Under the pieces are notes generated by a model that was not told the origin of the DNA, did no database searches, and was given only the letters and a program-made list of their open reading frames with translations. The translations under genes were made by a program, and so were the position numbers. DNA of 18,065 bases from Synura sp. LO234KE (lineage: Eukaryota; Sar; Synurophyceae; Synurales; Mallomonadaceae): positions 1,514-19,578 of the forward strand of contig VKHC01000094.1 of the NCBI GenBank assembly GCA_015143735.1, in the 5' to 3' direction. Positions 1 to 8,917 of the stretch are shown one piece after another; position 1 is the stretch's first letter; every line of letters starts with the position of its first letter.

Positions 1-1070
1 TGAATGGCAAAAAATCATCATTTACAAATATTGACACATCTGCACTCAAGCCGTGATTCAAGTCAAGGCATGCGAGGAAGAAAATCGATGCGTTTTAGCT
101 TAATCTTCAAATCAGAAGTAGAAGATGCAGTTAAAACGCATAATTTGCCAACTAATTATCACATATATAATATATTTTTTTAAATTATTTAAATTTTAGA
201 GCACTTCAATGTGCACAAAGAAAATTGCACCATCAGCGGTGCGGTAACACCTATACTGTTAGCTATGAAATTCCGTCTATTTTGTAAAATTTAAATATTT
301 TTAAATTTTTAACTCATCAGCCGAACTTTATACTAGATTCTGTCGCTAGTATGGTGCTGGTACTCGCCCAATCAATTGCATAGGTAACATTTAATGATAA
401 TATTAATTTGAACAAAATCTGAAATCACATGTGTTCGATAAAACATTCATCATTTCAACGAGCATATACACAACCACATATTAGTTACATTTATATGCGT
501 ATTACACTATAATTTGAATGCGTATATGCACGATATTGGTAATCCTGATATGTCGCTGCAATTAATTGTTTCGAGATCTCGGATTCACCTCGTAATTTGA
601 CTTTGGAAAAATTGTCGGCAATTATTATTTTGCTCCCTAGCGATATAATCACTTAATATACCCAATTTGAAACTTGGAAACTGTTATTTACCTACATTGT
701 GCTGATTCTCATATTTCTATGCGTTGTCGGACTCAGAATATGACGTTTGAGATAACTGAGAAACTATTCTCTTCTTTTTGCACGCGTCTGGTCTGCCCAT
801 TTTATATCAAATAAAGACCACTGATGATGGAAGTGTGGCGGCTTCCGAAACGCGTGTAAATGCTGAATTTTCTTGTAAATTTTATGATTGCGTCGTGAAT
901 ACTTCCTCGTTCGGTCAAACTTTTGTATGATTGCAAACTTCAGCTTCAAGTTGAAGTTTGCAATGAAAAAATTAACTGTCTATACAAAACGTTCTCCTAG
1001 CCATATAGATCACTGTGATATAATGGTTTTACGTAACTCGTTTAATTGAAAATGTTCTTGCTATTTGTAA
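1..1070. other. AT-rich intergenic stretch, no gene recognised
   Basis: About 1.07 kb of AT-rich sequence. The only open frame over 60 codons is on the minus strand (764-949). It has low-complexity basic and aromatic composition and no recognisable motif, and I treat it as chance. Nothing else is supportable apart from the stem-loop at 930-964. The window may begin inside a larger intergenic region. Confidence 0.6.
930..964. repeat. Perfect 13-bp inverted repeat (stem-loop)
   Basis: Arms 930-942 (ATTGCAAACTTCA) and 952-964 are exact reverse complements around a 9-nt loop. It lies in AT-rich DNA, about 110 bp before the GC-rich repeat island begins. There is no U-tract of terminator type and no gene on either side that it clearly serves. 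It could be a small foldback element or an RNA hairpin. Confidence 0.7.
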
Positions 1071-1088
1071 TCAGTGCCGTTTTTGCAG

Positions 1089-1583
1089 GAATGTGCCTTG
1101 GCGCAAGACTGCCTTGCGGCCCGCATTCATCATCGGAAGCAACCACTTCAAGTTTCTTTGCTCCCGGTCACCAATCATGCTGGGGGATCTAGAGTATCGG
1201 CGCCGGCGCCATGTACCAACTCGCAGGATGTAGCAGTCGCGGCGTCCCTTCGCGTGATCTCGGCGACTGCACAGGCTCTCGAGGAGCAAATGCTGCGGAG
1301 TCTCACGGGGGAACCGCCACAACTGCTGAAAGTCATGGAATTCTGTCGGTGTTTGTTCTCTGGTGTTTTACCTTCATGGCCTCGGTCGGCGTGGTGGGGG
1401 GCTCCTTTCTCGAGACGTGCGTTGCATTTACTATCCTGTGCCCCTATTACTATCACTCGCCTTGTTAGGACTGTCGTACCCCCGCGTCGCTATGGTGTCA
1501 TGCGTGGTGTTTTAGAATTGTCCTCCCCTGGGGTTGGTACGCGCGTCCCCTTTCATCTGGTTGGGAACATTGTTGCGTACTAA
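1089..1583 (+). pseudogene. Open frame running into dispersed repeat copy A; transposon remnant or truncated exon
   Basis: Base composition changes sharply from AT-rich to GC-rich at about 1077. A consensus-like splice acceptor (TTTTTGCAG, ending at 1088) precedes a frame that stays open for about 165 codons, to a stop at 1581-1583. No in-frame ATG lies near the front. The first 85 residues have ordinary protein composition (for example AQALEEQMLRSL then GEPPQLLK), and the rest reads through repeat copy A. A short piece (LRS, then EPP) resembles the end of the broken frame at 3210-3290, next to copy B, so both may be the 3' end of one mobile element. I recognise no family. Other frames are also open because of the GC content, so coding status is uncertain. 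Confidence 0.3.
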
Positions 1584-1747
1584 TCATCCCGGGGGAGGAC
1601 CTTACTGCGCTTACGGGCGGAGCGTTCTCCCCCCTCCCCCACTCGGTAACGGGGCTTGCCAGTTGGTACACGGGGGCTCTTAATTATTACACATTCTGCG
1701 TATGCCTTTGTCTATCTATAAATTAAGATGAATGATTTTCGGGAAAA
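1371..1747 (+). repeat. Dispersed repeat family, copy A
   Basis: About 375 bp that aligns, with many substitutions, to 3365-3733 in the same orientation and to 8053-8332 inverted. Shared blocks in order: a CCTTC-TGG-CT-GGT start, GTGGTGG, GGTTGGTACGCGCGT, TTGCGTAC then ACCATCCC-like, GGGGGCTCTTAATTA, and an AATTAAGAT end followed by an A-run. The strongest core is about 1528-1608. It carries no recognisable transposase or reverse transcriptase. It may be a long terminal repeat, the 3' end of a retroelement, or a non-autonomous element. Confidence 0.75.
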
Positions 1748-2051
1748 AAATTTTTATGCCCGCGAAAATCTCATGTCCCTTCCTCGGCGAGGTTTACTCA
1801 CCCTGCTCCTAGGTGGTGAGTCTGTCGTTTTGTTGAGGAACACTTCCCTCTTCACCTTTCTAAATAAGTATTTTTAGTTTTGAATACGTGCTTTGTGTGA
1901 CTGTGCCGAAACATATCTAAGTGTTTTTGCTACTCGGCGGCTTCTGAGTAGTTTTGCATCAGAATTTGCCTAAAAAGGCCTCTAGATATACGTTATCAAG
2001 CCTTCAAAAGAGCAGGCGATACTGCTCCCGGCTTTTAGCGTAAGCTGCGAA
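1748..2051. other. Spacer between repeat copy A and the broken frame
   Basis: About 300 bp of mixed composition with no open frame of note. If copies A and B are terminal repeats, this is where a primer-binding site would sit, but I see no match I can defend. Confidence 0.4.
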
Positions 2052-3332
2052 ATGGAAAATCGTGAACAGCGAATCCGGAATCTCCAACCTATTTTAGATA
2101 GTATCCTTCATGGAGAAAGTGATCTAACTAAGGTAATCCAGGCCTCTAGCCAACTCAATCTAGACAAGGGTAAAATTTTTGCTTTTAGCGATTTTCGAAC
2201 TCAAACCTCTTCCAAAGGAATTTTGCGCAACAATATTGGTTTGGGGCGGCGCATAAGATTATTTAACTCCGGACCTAAATTCTTTGCAAAGTAGCTGTGG
2301 TGCCAACTTTTCGATACTTAATTCGCCGATTTCTTTGGAGCCAGCTTGTCGATACTTGATTTCTACCTCGTTCGATTTTCGATGCGTTCACAACACTTCG
2401 GCGGCATGTTCCTTCAGCTTTCGACGTCTACAGACAAATAAGAGCCCATCTGGCAGGATTTTGGGAGTCCTGAAGGGCAATTGTGCCGCAATGCCAATAT
2501 CCCCCTTGATCAACTACGCCAGAGTATTTTCGAGGATTTCTGAGAGCTCGAATTGTTAGAGAAAATATTTCTGCAGATCCACCATGTAAGTCCATTAGGC
2601 TTGTCGCAACAATTTGAGGCCCAGCACAGCCTCCCCCAGGGAAGGTCTTTTATTTTTCAGGATGCTGGAGATCTAGTTTCATTTTTCATGTGGAGGCGAC
2701 ACTCCGCGCACACCAAGAGGACTGGCTCAGTGTAGAGATTCGAGTATGTCTCCAAACCTTTCTACGTCAAGTCCGGCAAGCCCTTCTATGTCTTTCTATC
2801 GCTGTCCCCTCTGACTTCCTCGCCTTCAAGCCATAGCCTAAGACCCTTCGCGAGGTCTGCTGGGCAATTTCTCCTCCACCCAAACGAACTTAATCAAAAG
2901 CCTTCTCGTGAACTTGGGGGAACCGTGGGGCTCTATATCGTCCTTCCGCTCTGGGCTGCTCATCTAACCGATGTGGAGTAGGTGTGGGATCACGGTGCGG
3001 AGTTCATCGCTGGTCATCCCTCCCGAGAGCCCCCACTCTCTTTCCAACTCTAAACTTCACCGGGAGCACTCGACTCCAGTGAGCACTCTAGTCCTGTATT
3101 GGAGCTGGTGCTGTATTCGCCCGGAGAACACGCACTTGACCGCCCGAGGAGGCAATTTTTGGTGGGCCCTCCCTACTTCACGCTTCCTCCCGTGCAATCG
3201 TCCTAAGCCCCGGTGGTTGCGGATTGGCCCGAGGATCTACGGAGCGCATTGGTGGCGCAAGAGCCCCCCCCCAGTGAGTGTGGCATTGTTTCCTTTAAAA
3301 CTGTTCATCGCTCAGTCTTATGTATTAGGTAG
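2052..3332 (+). pseudogene. Decayed long reading frame, probable mobile-element ORF
   Basis: One frame (first bases at multiples of three) reads protein-like for about 425 codons from the ATG at 2052. It is broken by stops at 2292, 2319, 2439, 2541, 2733, 2979, 3051 and 3204 and ends at 3330. Most stops are one transition away from CAG, CAA or CGA. Stretches between stops have balanced composition, for example the ADFFGASLSILDFYLV block near 2325-2372, and GAEFIAGHP then EPPL near 2997-3036. No frameshift is needed to follow it, which suggests decay by point mutation. It lies between direct repeat copies A and B. I cannot name the family: no reverse transcriptase, integrase or transposase signature is secure. 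GC bias lowers the expected number of stops, so part of this openness could be chance. Confidence 0.4.
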
Positions 3333-3364
3333 CTTTCCGTTAAGCATGCATGTCCTCTTTCCTG

Positions 3365-3733
3365 CCTTCCTGGTCTAGGTTAAAGTGGTGGTGGTCTGCC
3401 TTTTCGCGATATGCATTCCAATTGTTATACCCTTGCTGACAGCATTACTTGCGGTAATGTTATGACGACCTCTTCGCTACAACAATATCATGACCTCCCT
3501 CTGTAGTCCCTTTCTTGCAGGGAGATCCTCACTCCGGGGTGGTACCCGCGTTACCTGGCTTCTACCTAATTGGGTTGTCGTTGCGTACGAACCATCCCAG
3601 GGAGAGGCCTTTCCCCACCACCCCCTAGTACACCGACTCAGTCACAGGGTTGCCGGTTGGCGCATGGGGGGCTCTTAATTACGCGTGGTACGTGCCTGCA
3701 TTTAATAATTAAGATTTGAGATTTTCAAGAAAA
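3365..3733 (+). repeat. Dispersed repeat family, copy B
   Basis: Direct repeat of copy A, 369 bp against 377, with an intervening segment of about 1.6 kb. The best-matching blocks are GGTGGTACCCGCGTT (about 3538-3552), TTGCGTACGAACCATCCCAG (about 3581-3600), GGGGGGCTCTTAATTA (about 3665-3680) and AATTAAGATTTGAGATTTTC at the end. The end of the homology lies about 200 bp beyond the RNR1 stop codon, on the far side of its polyadenylation signal, so the element appears to sit just outside the RNR1 transcript. Confidence 0.75.
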
Positions 3734-3844
3734 CTCTGAACTATTTTCGTTATTTGTTTAGTATGATTCGGCAAGGGAATATTAAGGCTTTCTACTGAAT
3801 AATTTTCCGAGAACTAGCGAGTCGACGATCACCAAAATATTTAC

Positions 3845-3850
3845 TTTATT
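3845..3850 (-). terminator. Candidate polyadenylation signal of RNR1
   Basis: AATAAA on the minus strand, 87 nt after the RNR1 stop codon. It is the first canonical hexamer downstream of the gene and lies in AT-rich sequence. Use is inferred. Confidence 0.5.
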
Positions 3851-3937
3851 TTTATGAACTTATCAGTAAAGCAGTCGAACCTTAAACTCTGAAGTATAAC
3901 CATTTTCTGAAAGTGCTCAGTACAGAAGTAACCATTT

Positions 3938-6619
3938 CTACGCACTACACATTTCGCACGCGGAATCGTTGGCGGAGTCCAGTCCTCTCAACGCGCAGAC
4001 CATGCCGGCGCGATTCGATTCGTTGACATCGTTCTCATTCTGCGGACCCTTCACCGCCGGAGCAGCGGGCGATCCCTTCTTTAACAACGCTGCACTTTCT
4101 GCTTTCGCACTGTCCATCAACTTCGTCTTTGCCAAGGCTGTCTGATCTACCGTAAATTGGATGGCATCCGCCTTCGGACGAGTGCGCAAATAGTACATCC
4201 CAGTCTTCAGCCCTTTTTTCCACGCGTAGAAATGCATCGAGGTCAGACGCGCGGTCGTCGGCTCCGCGATGTGAATGTTCAGTGACTGAGACTGTAACCG
4301 TTCGAATACATAGCGTAATTAGCACACGAAGGGATGTAAACAGAAGCTGCAATTAGTCACAAACCTGGCAGATATATGCGCCACGATCAGCGGCCATATC
4401 GATGACGACCTTCTGCTTGATCTCCCACACCGTCTTATACAACTCTTTGATATCGGTGGGGATGGCAGACACGTTCTGCACGCTGCCCTTGTCCGCGATA
4501 ATTTGGTTGCGCACTTCCGGGGTCCACAGCCCCATATCTACCAGATCCTTCAGAAGGTACTGTGTGTCGACAATCATGGCATGGAGTAAGGGATGGGTGG
4601 GGGAGAGAACGGCGGGTCAGCGGTCGCATTACCTTATTCACGATGGTGAATTCTCCCGCGAGTACCCGACGGTTGAACATGTTGGAGGTGAATGGCTCAA
4701 CGGACTCGTTGTTTCCGAGGATCTGTGCCGTGGAGGCGGTGGGCATGGGCGCGACCATAAGAGAGTTTCTCACGCCATGCTGGGCGACCTTCGCCCGTAG
4801 AGCCTCCCAATCCCATCGGCCAGACGGTTTCACTCCCCACATGTCAGGCTGCAGCAGTCCCTTGGACATGGGCGAGCCCTCATAAGTGGAGTACGGCCCC
4901 TCTTCCGCGGCCATCTCTGTCGAGGCCTCAATGCAAGCGTAGTAGATAGTCTCAAATATGTCCTTGTTAAGCTGCACTGCACCCTCGCTCTCGAATGGCA
5001 ATCTTAGCTTGGCAAAGGCGTCCGCGAGTCCCTGCACTCCCACTCCGACGGGTCGGTGGCGCATGTTGGAATTACGAGCCTCTTCGATAGGGTAGTAGTT
5101 CACGTCAATCACACGGTTCAGATTCTTGGCGACGACTTTCGTGACACTATACAGTTGTTGGAAATCGTATTCTCGACTCTTGTCGTCCACGAAGGCGGAC
5201 AGGTTCAAGGAGGCGAGATTGCACACCGCCACTTCGTCGGGGGACGTGTACTCGACAATCTCCGTGCACAGATTCGAGGACTTGATCGTGCCCAGGTTTT
5301 GCTGGTTCGACTTGCTGTTGCACGCATCCTTGAATAACATGTACGGTGTCCCAGTCTCCACCTGCGAGGTGAGGATGGAGAACCAGAGCTCTTGTGCAGG
5401 AATCACTTTTCTGGCGCGACCCTCCTTTTCATATCGCTCGTACAGCTCCTCGAATTCCGGTCCCCAAACATCTGCCAAACCTGGCGCTTCGTTCGGGCAA
5501 AACAGGGACCATTGGCCATTGGTCTCGACACGTTTCATGAACAGGTCAGGTATCCACAACGCGTAAAACAAATCACGAGCGCGGTCCATTTCATTGCCAT
5601 GATTCTTCTTTAAGTCGAGGAACTCATTGATATCCGCATGCCATGGTTCCAGATAGATCGCGAAGGAACCCTTCCTCTTCCCCCCTCCCTGATCAACGTA
5701 TCTGGCCGTGTTATTGTAGACGCGTAACATCGGTACAATTCCGTTGGAAGAGCCGTTCGTTCCGCGAATATACGAGTTGGACGCGCGAATGTTGTGGATT
5801 GACAAACCAACACCGCCGGCGTACTTGGAGATGATGGCGCATTGCTTGAGCGTGTCGTATATGCCCACGATCGAGTCGTCCTTCATGGTGAGAAGGAAAC
5901 AGGACGAGAGCTGTGGATTTGGTGTTCCCGCGTTGTACAAGGTAGGGGTTGCATGAGTGAAGTACTGTTTGGACATAAGATCATAAGATTCCAGCACTTT
6001 CTCGATGTTTGATCCGTGAATTCCAATCGCCACGCGCATGATCATGTGTTGCGGCCGCTCGATCACTGTGCCACCAATTCGCATAAGGTACGCGCGCTCC
6101 AACGTTTTGAACCCAAAATAATCGTAGCTGTAATCCCTATCATATATTATGGCGGAGTTCAGCAGCTCCTTATTCTGTAATCGAAAATTAGCTGTTAGCT
6201 GCGATGCGACTTGTATAATATTACAAAATTTGATTAGATACCTCCATAACTACATCGTACAACTCATCGGACACAAGAGGGGATTGATCTTTCGTCTTCG
6301 GATGAGTATTTTTGTGGAGAATCTCAACTACGTCGGAGAACACCTTCGATGTCTGCTTGTGCAGGTTTGAAACAGATATCCTGGCGGCAAGAATGCTGAA
6401 ATCCGGGTGCCTGGTTGCCAACGATGCAGCAGTCTGTGCGGCAAGTTCATCGAGCTCGACTGTGGTTACACCAGGATATACACCAAGCACCACTTTTTGT
6501 GATATTACAGCGGCGTCGATATGATTTGGGTCCAATCCGTAGCACAACTTATTAATCCTCGAAGTAATCTTGTCAAAGCAGCACCTCTCTTGTCTTCCAT
6601 CACGCTTGAGTACATACAT
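3938..6619 (-). CDS. RNR1: Ribonucleoside-diphosphate reductase large subunit (class Ia, R1)
   Basis: Catalyses reduction of ribonucleoside diphosphates to deoxyribonucleotides together with the small radical subunit R2, in the cytosol. Coding exons: 6619-6242, 6174-4633, 4559-4365 and 4291-3938. They join in phase 0 across introns of 67, 73 and 73 nt (GT-AG) and give 822 aa, against about 790 in animals. An N-terminal ATP-cone opens with [11 protein letters not shown] (residues 1 to about 90). The catalytic set is complete: redox Cys218 (in QLSSCFLL), SSNLCTE with Asn427, thiyl Cys429 and Glu431, Cys444 (VCNLAS), radical-path Tyr738 and Tyr739 (GMYYLRTRP), and C-terminal CEMC (817-820), which re-reduces the active site. 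I chose the ATG at 6617-6619 because MYVLKRDG aligns with the family start. An in-frame ATG nine codons upstream lies inside a probable 5' UTR intron. The extra length is mostly a Lys/Ala/Pro linker before the C-terminal tail. MinE is its divergent neighbour. Confidence 0.97.
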
Positions 6620-6623
6620 CCTG

Positions 6624-6671
6624 CTGCAAAGATATAAATAAGACATCTTTGGTAATAATTAATTCACTCAC
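6624..6671 (-). other. Probable 5' UTR intron of RNR1
   Basis: On the minus strand AAG is followed by GTGAGT at 6671-6666, and TATCTTTGCAG ends at 6624, five bases before the RNR1 ATG. This gives a 48-nt GT-AG intron. A second AG at 6621 gives 51 nt. The coding frame can be read back through it to an ATG at 6644-6646, but those nine codons (MSYLYLCSR) are not expected at an R1 N-terminus, so splicing is the better reading. Confidence 0.65.
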
Positions 6672-6833
6672 CTTATATTTCTTATTTTTTATGAGCCTTG
6701 TTCTGATTATTCAAATTCAAACTTTTGAACTTTATCTTATAAGGACGCGTGACGTAGCTACAAGCTTTTTCAGGTCGGGGACTTAAGTCAATAGGATACT
6801 AGCTTGAAATCCTTTTGAATTAGCACTTTTAAA
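6672..6833. promoter_or_regulatory. Shared divergent promoter of RNR1 and MinE
   Basis: Only about 160 bp separates the RNR1 5' UTR intron donor from the MinE start codon. It contains TTATAAGGACGCGTGACGTAG at about 6737-6757 as overlapping pieces: a TTATAA box, an MCB-type hexamer ACGCGT (6745-6750) and a CRE-like TGACGT (6750-6755). ACGCGT drives RNR1 at G1/S in budding yeast. Its role here is unproven, and the hexamer also occurs elsewhere in the window. A 31-codon upstream frame (ATG at 6691) ends before MinE and cannot be joined to it in frame. Confidence 0.5.
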
Positions 6834-7191
6834 ATGAACTTAATCAAAAATATTCAGTCCTCGCTCGGCTTTGGAGCCCAAGTTACTTCTGGGAAAATTG
6901 CACGTGATCGCTTGTCTCTCATGCTTGTCCACCAAAGAAATTCGCAATTGTTAGCTGCAGTTGACATGGTAGCGTTACAGAGAGAGGTTGCTAGCGTCGT
7001 TCAGAAGTACGTGAAAGTGGCCGAAGATAAATCTTCTCATGTTTTAGGTATTCCTATCTGTTCTATTATGTTTTAGTGGCACAATTAATCTTTGAATTCG
7101 TTTGGCAGTGAAACAAGACGGAGATTTCGATATACTCGAAATGAATTTCCCCATCGATACGAGCTTAGTTATGAACGAACCTAAGCGGTGA
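6834..7191 (+). CDS. minE: Cell division topological specificity factor MinE (organelle, nuclear-encoded)
   Basis: MinE stimulates the MinD ATPase and drives Min oscillation, which places the FtsZ ring at mid-cell or mid-organelle. Exon 1 is 6834-7047 and exon 2 is 7109-7191, with a 61-nt GT-AG intron (phase 1). The product is 98 aa (E. coli MinE: 88). The MinD-contact helix is seen in IARDRLSLMLVHQR (about residues 22-36), the dimer strand in VVQKYVKV, and the conserved C-terminal strand in KQDGDFDILEMNF. Without splicing the C-terminal strand is lost. The N-terminus (MNLIKNIQSSLGF) resembles the short membrane helix of bacterial MinE. No long plastid transit peptide is visible, and an in-frame TGA lies 15 nt upstream. 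The intron shows it is a nuclear gene and not bacterial contamination. Targeting to mitochondrion or plastid is inferred. It is head to head with RNR1. Confidence 0.93.
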
Positions 7192-8052
7192 TGATTCGAA
7201 ATCGGAATAAGAAGTAAGCAATATTCTTCTTAATGCAATCATTCCCTTCAAGTATAACCGTCACTTGTTCGTAGGGAAGATTTGACTGTATTTTATTTGT
7301 ATTAGTAATATAATTTCCTATTTTCGTTCCTAATTTACTTGAGTGGAAATATTCTCTGACCCAATTACGCTCGAAACTTTCCCCAAAATCTTATTAGTGT
7401 ACGTAAGGAGAGATAAAAACTTCGGAAATGGAAAACTATCAGCTACTATGGTTATTACTATTAGTAAGAAAGGAAGCATCGGTGTAAGCAGAAAAAATTA
7501 TAAATCTTTATTACTCAGCGACAGAATACAGGACAGGAAAAAAAAGTCTTTTTCACTTACGAAAAATAATTCACTCTCTTCATCATGACATTGAAAGTAC
7601 AGATGAGGAGGCAGCAGGATCACTCCTATGCAGAACATCACATCAAATAATTAAGAGTTCCAATTTACCAACTGGCTGATCCCGTGACCAAGTGGGGGAA
7701 CATCGTACCTTTTTGCACCATTAAATTCTATAGTGAATCATCCAGATTCGTCCTCGTGGTTAAAATCACGGTAAAGCATAGATAATCTTTTCGTGAGAGA
7801 TAAAGGCGGCTGCACGGGCAACAGATGGATGATTTTCTATCACTGCACTAATCTCAAAAATAAAAGGACGCTTAAGCGCCATCGTACAGCTTCTGATGGT
7901 GTCCGGTTGAAGATGCAGTTCTTAAAACAAAACGGTGTCCGTACACAATCTGGTTGTGTAAAGTCTTTAAGAGGGTAATGTTTTTGACGCATTCATTTCT
8001 AAAGGCACATTTCTTATAGCACGAGATTAATCAGGAATATGTAACTATTTTT
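7192..8052. other. AT-rich intergenic stretch after MinE
   Basis: About 860 bp that should include the MinE 3' UTR. Open frames at 7343-7588 and 7793-7978 are Lys/Ser-rich, lack family features and start at non-ATG or weakly placed codons. I do not call them genes. Confidence 0.5.
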
Positions 8053-8332
8053 GAGAAAAATCTAAAGAAAGGATTGGTTAGGATGGCACAAGGTGCACCG
8101 ACGAAGGGGATGGTGCCCTTCGCCCGAGTGTGTAGGAAAGGTCTCCCTCAGCGGATGGTTAGTAGCTACCACACAACGAAGATCTCCGCAAGAACCAGGT
8201 GCATGATAGGAGGGGACACGCGTGCCACCCCCGAGGGAGTACTCTTCTACACAGGGATAACAGCGGGGGTCATGACATTGGAGCAATGCAGCGAGAAGTC
8301 GAGGAGTGCTAAAATACAGTCCACCACACTGA
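8053..8332 (-). repeat. Dispersed repeat family, copy C (inverted)
   Basis: Read on the minus strand this matches copies A and B: GTGTGGTGGACTG (from about 8330), then a CTCGCTGCATTG-CAATGTCATGACC block matching CTTCGCTACAACAATATCATGACC of copy B, then the core GGGGGTGGCACGCGTGTC (about 8212-8229), then CTAACCATCCGCTGAGGGAGACCTTT. The distal part is more diverged. In all three copies the core can be translated in the same frame as G(G/V)GTRV. A 116-codon open frame on the plus strand across this copy is antisense to the repeat and probably meaningless. Confidence 0.65.
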
Positions 8333-8454
8333 GTGAGAGCAGTAGAGACACAAGAGCAGACAAACTCTTAATTGACGAAAACTTCTTACACAGGAAACTG
8401 ATCAAGGAACGATTTCCGAGATGAAATCATGTTTCCAGGATCTTCTCAACCAAG

Positions 8455-8745
8455 TTGCACAGTCGAACGGGCCCCTTCACGTCCTCTCGTGTCTGGCCTG
8501 TTGATTCTATTCCAATTTTATGGACGTTCACTCGACGGGTTTCAAGGCGTTTCGGCTCTCGGGCCACTTTACGGTTCCTTCAGCAGGTGGGGCCCGTTCT
8601 ATCCACACCGAGGGCGAACTCTCGACGGGCGTCTTCACTAGCAAGGCACTCTGGCTATCGGTTCAATTCGTGGTTTTCTCAGCAGGTGTGATCCGTTCGT
8701 TTCACTCCGGAGGCGAAAGAGCGAACGAAGAAGAGCTCCACTAGC
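8455..8745 (+). repeat. Degenerate tandem repeat, period about 99 bp
   Basis: The block CAGCAGGTG followed by (G/T)G(G/A)(C/T)CCGTT and, about 20 bases on, GAGGCGAA or GAGGGCGAA occurs at 8581 and again 99 bp later at 8679-8680. A third, partial unit precedes it: CTCGACGGG occurs at about 8532 and 8622, and GGCC(T/C)GTT with TCTAT(T)CCA occurs at about 8496 and 8592. The region is GC-rich, lies beside repeat copy C, and leaves all three plus frames open for 70 or more codons. It is probably part of the mobile-element debris. Confidence 0.55.
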
Positions 8746-8917
8746 CTTGTGGGGGGCGAAAAAGTAAGGGAGGAATCTTCTCCAGAAGTTTACCCCTTAG
8801 GAGGTTGATTATCTTTCCCCAGGAAGGAGAAATTTAGGTGCTTCCATCCTTCTCTCTCGTATTGCCGGAGAAACCAGCAAAATCTTGAACCTGAAAACGG
8901 TTAAAAAGGTTTCCTAG

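Noticed and set aside
4402-5566. Several plus-strand frames of 70 to 146 codons across RNR1
   Set aside because: They are shadows of the conserved RNR1 exon on the opposite strand.
6620-6646. Nine extra N-terminal codons of RNR1 from an upstream ATG
   Set aside because: They lie inside a well-formed 48-nt GT-AG intron, and the family starts at the following Met ([11 protein letters not shown]).
6691-6786. Upstream ATG frame (31 codons) as a targeting-peptide exon of MinE
   Set aside because: The possible donor AG|GTCGGG has no downstream acceptor that joins in frame to the MinE ATG. An in-frame TGA lies just before that ATG.
8074-8424. 116-codon plus-strand frame as a gene
   Set aside because: It is antisense to repeat copy C, is not preserved in copies A and B, and has no recognisable feature.
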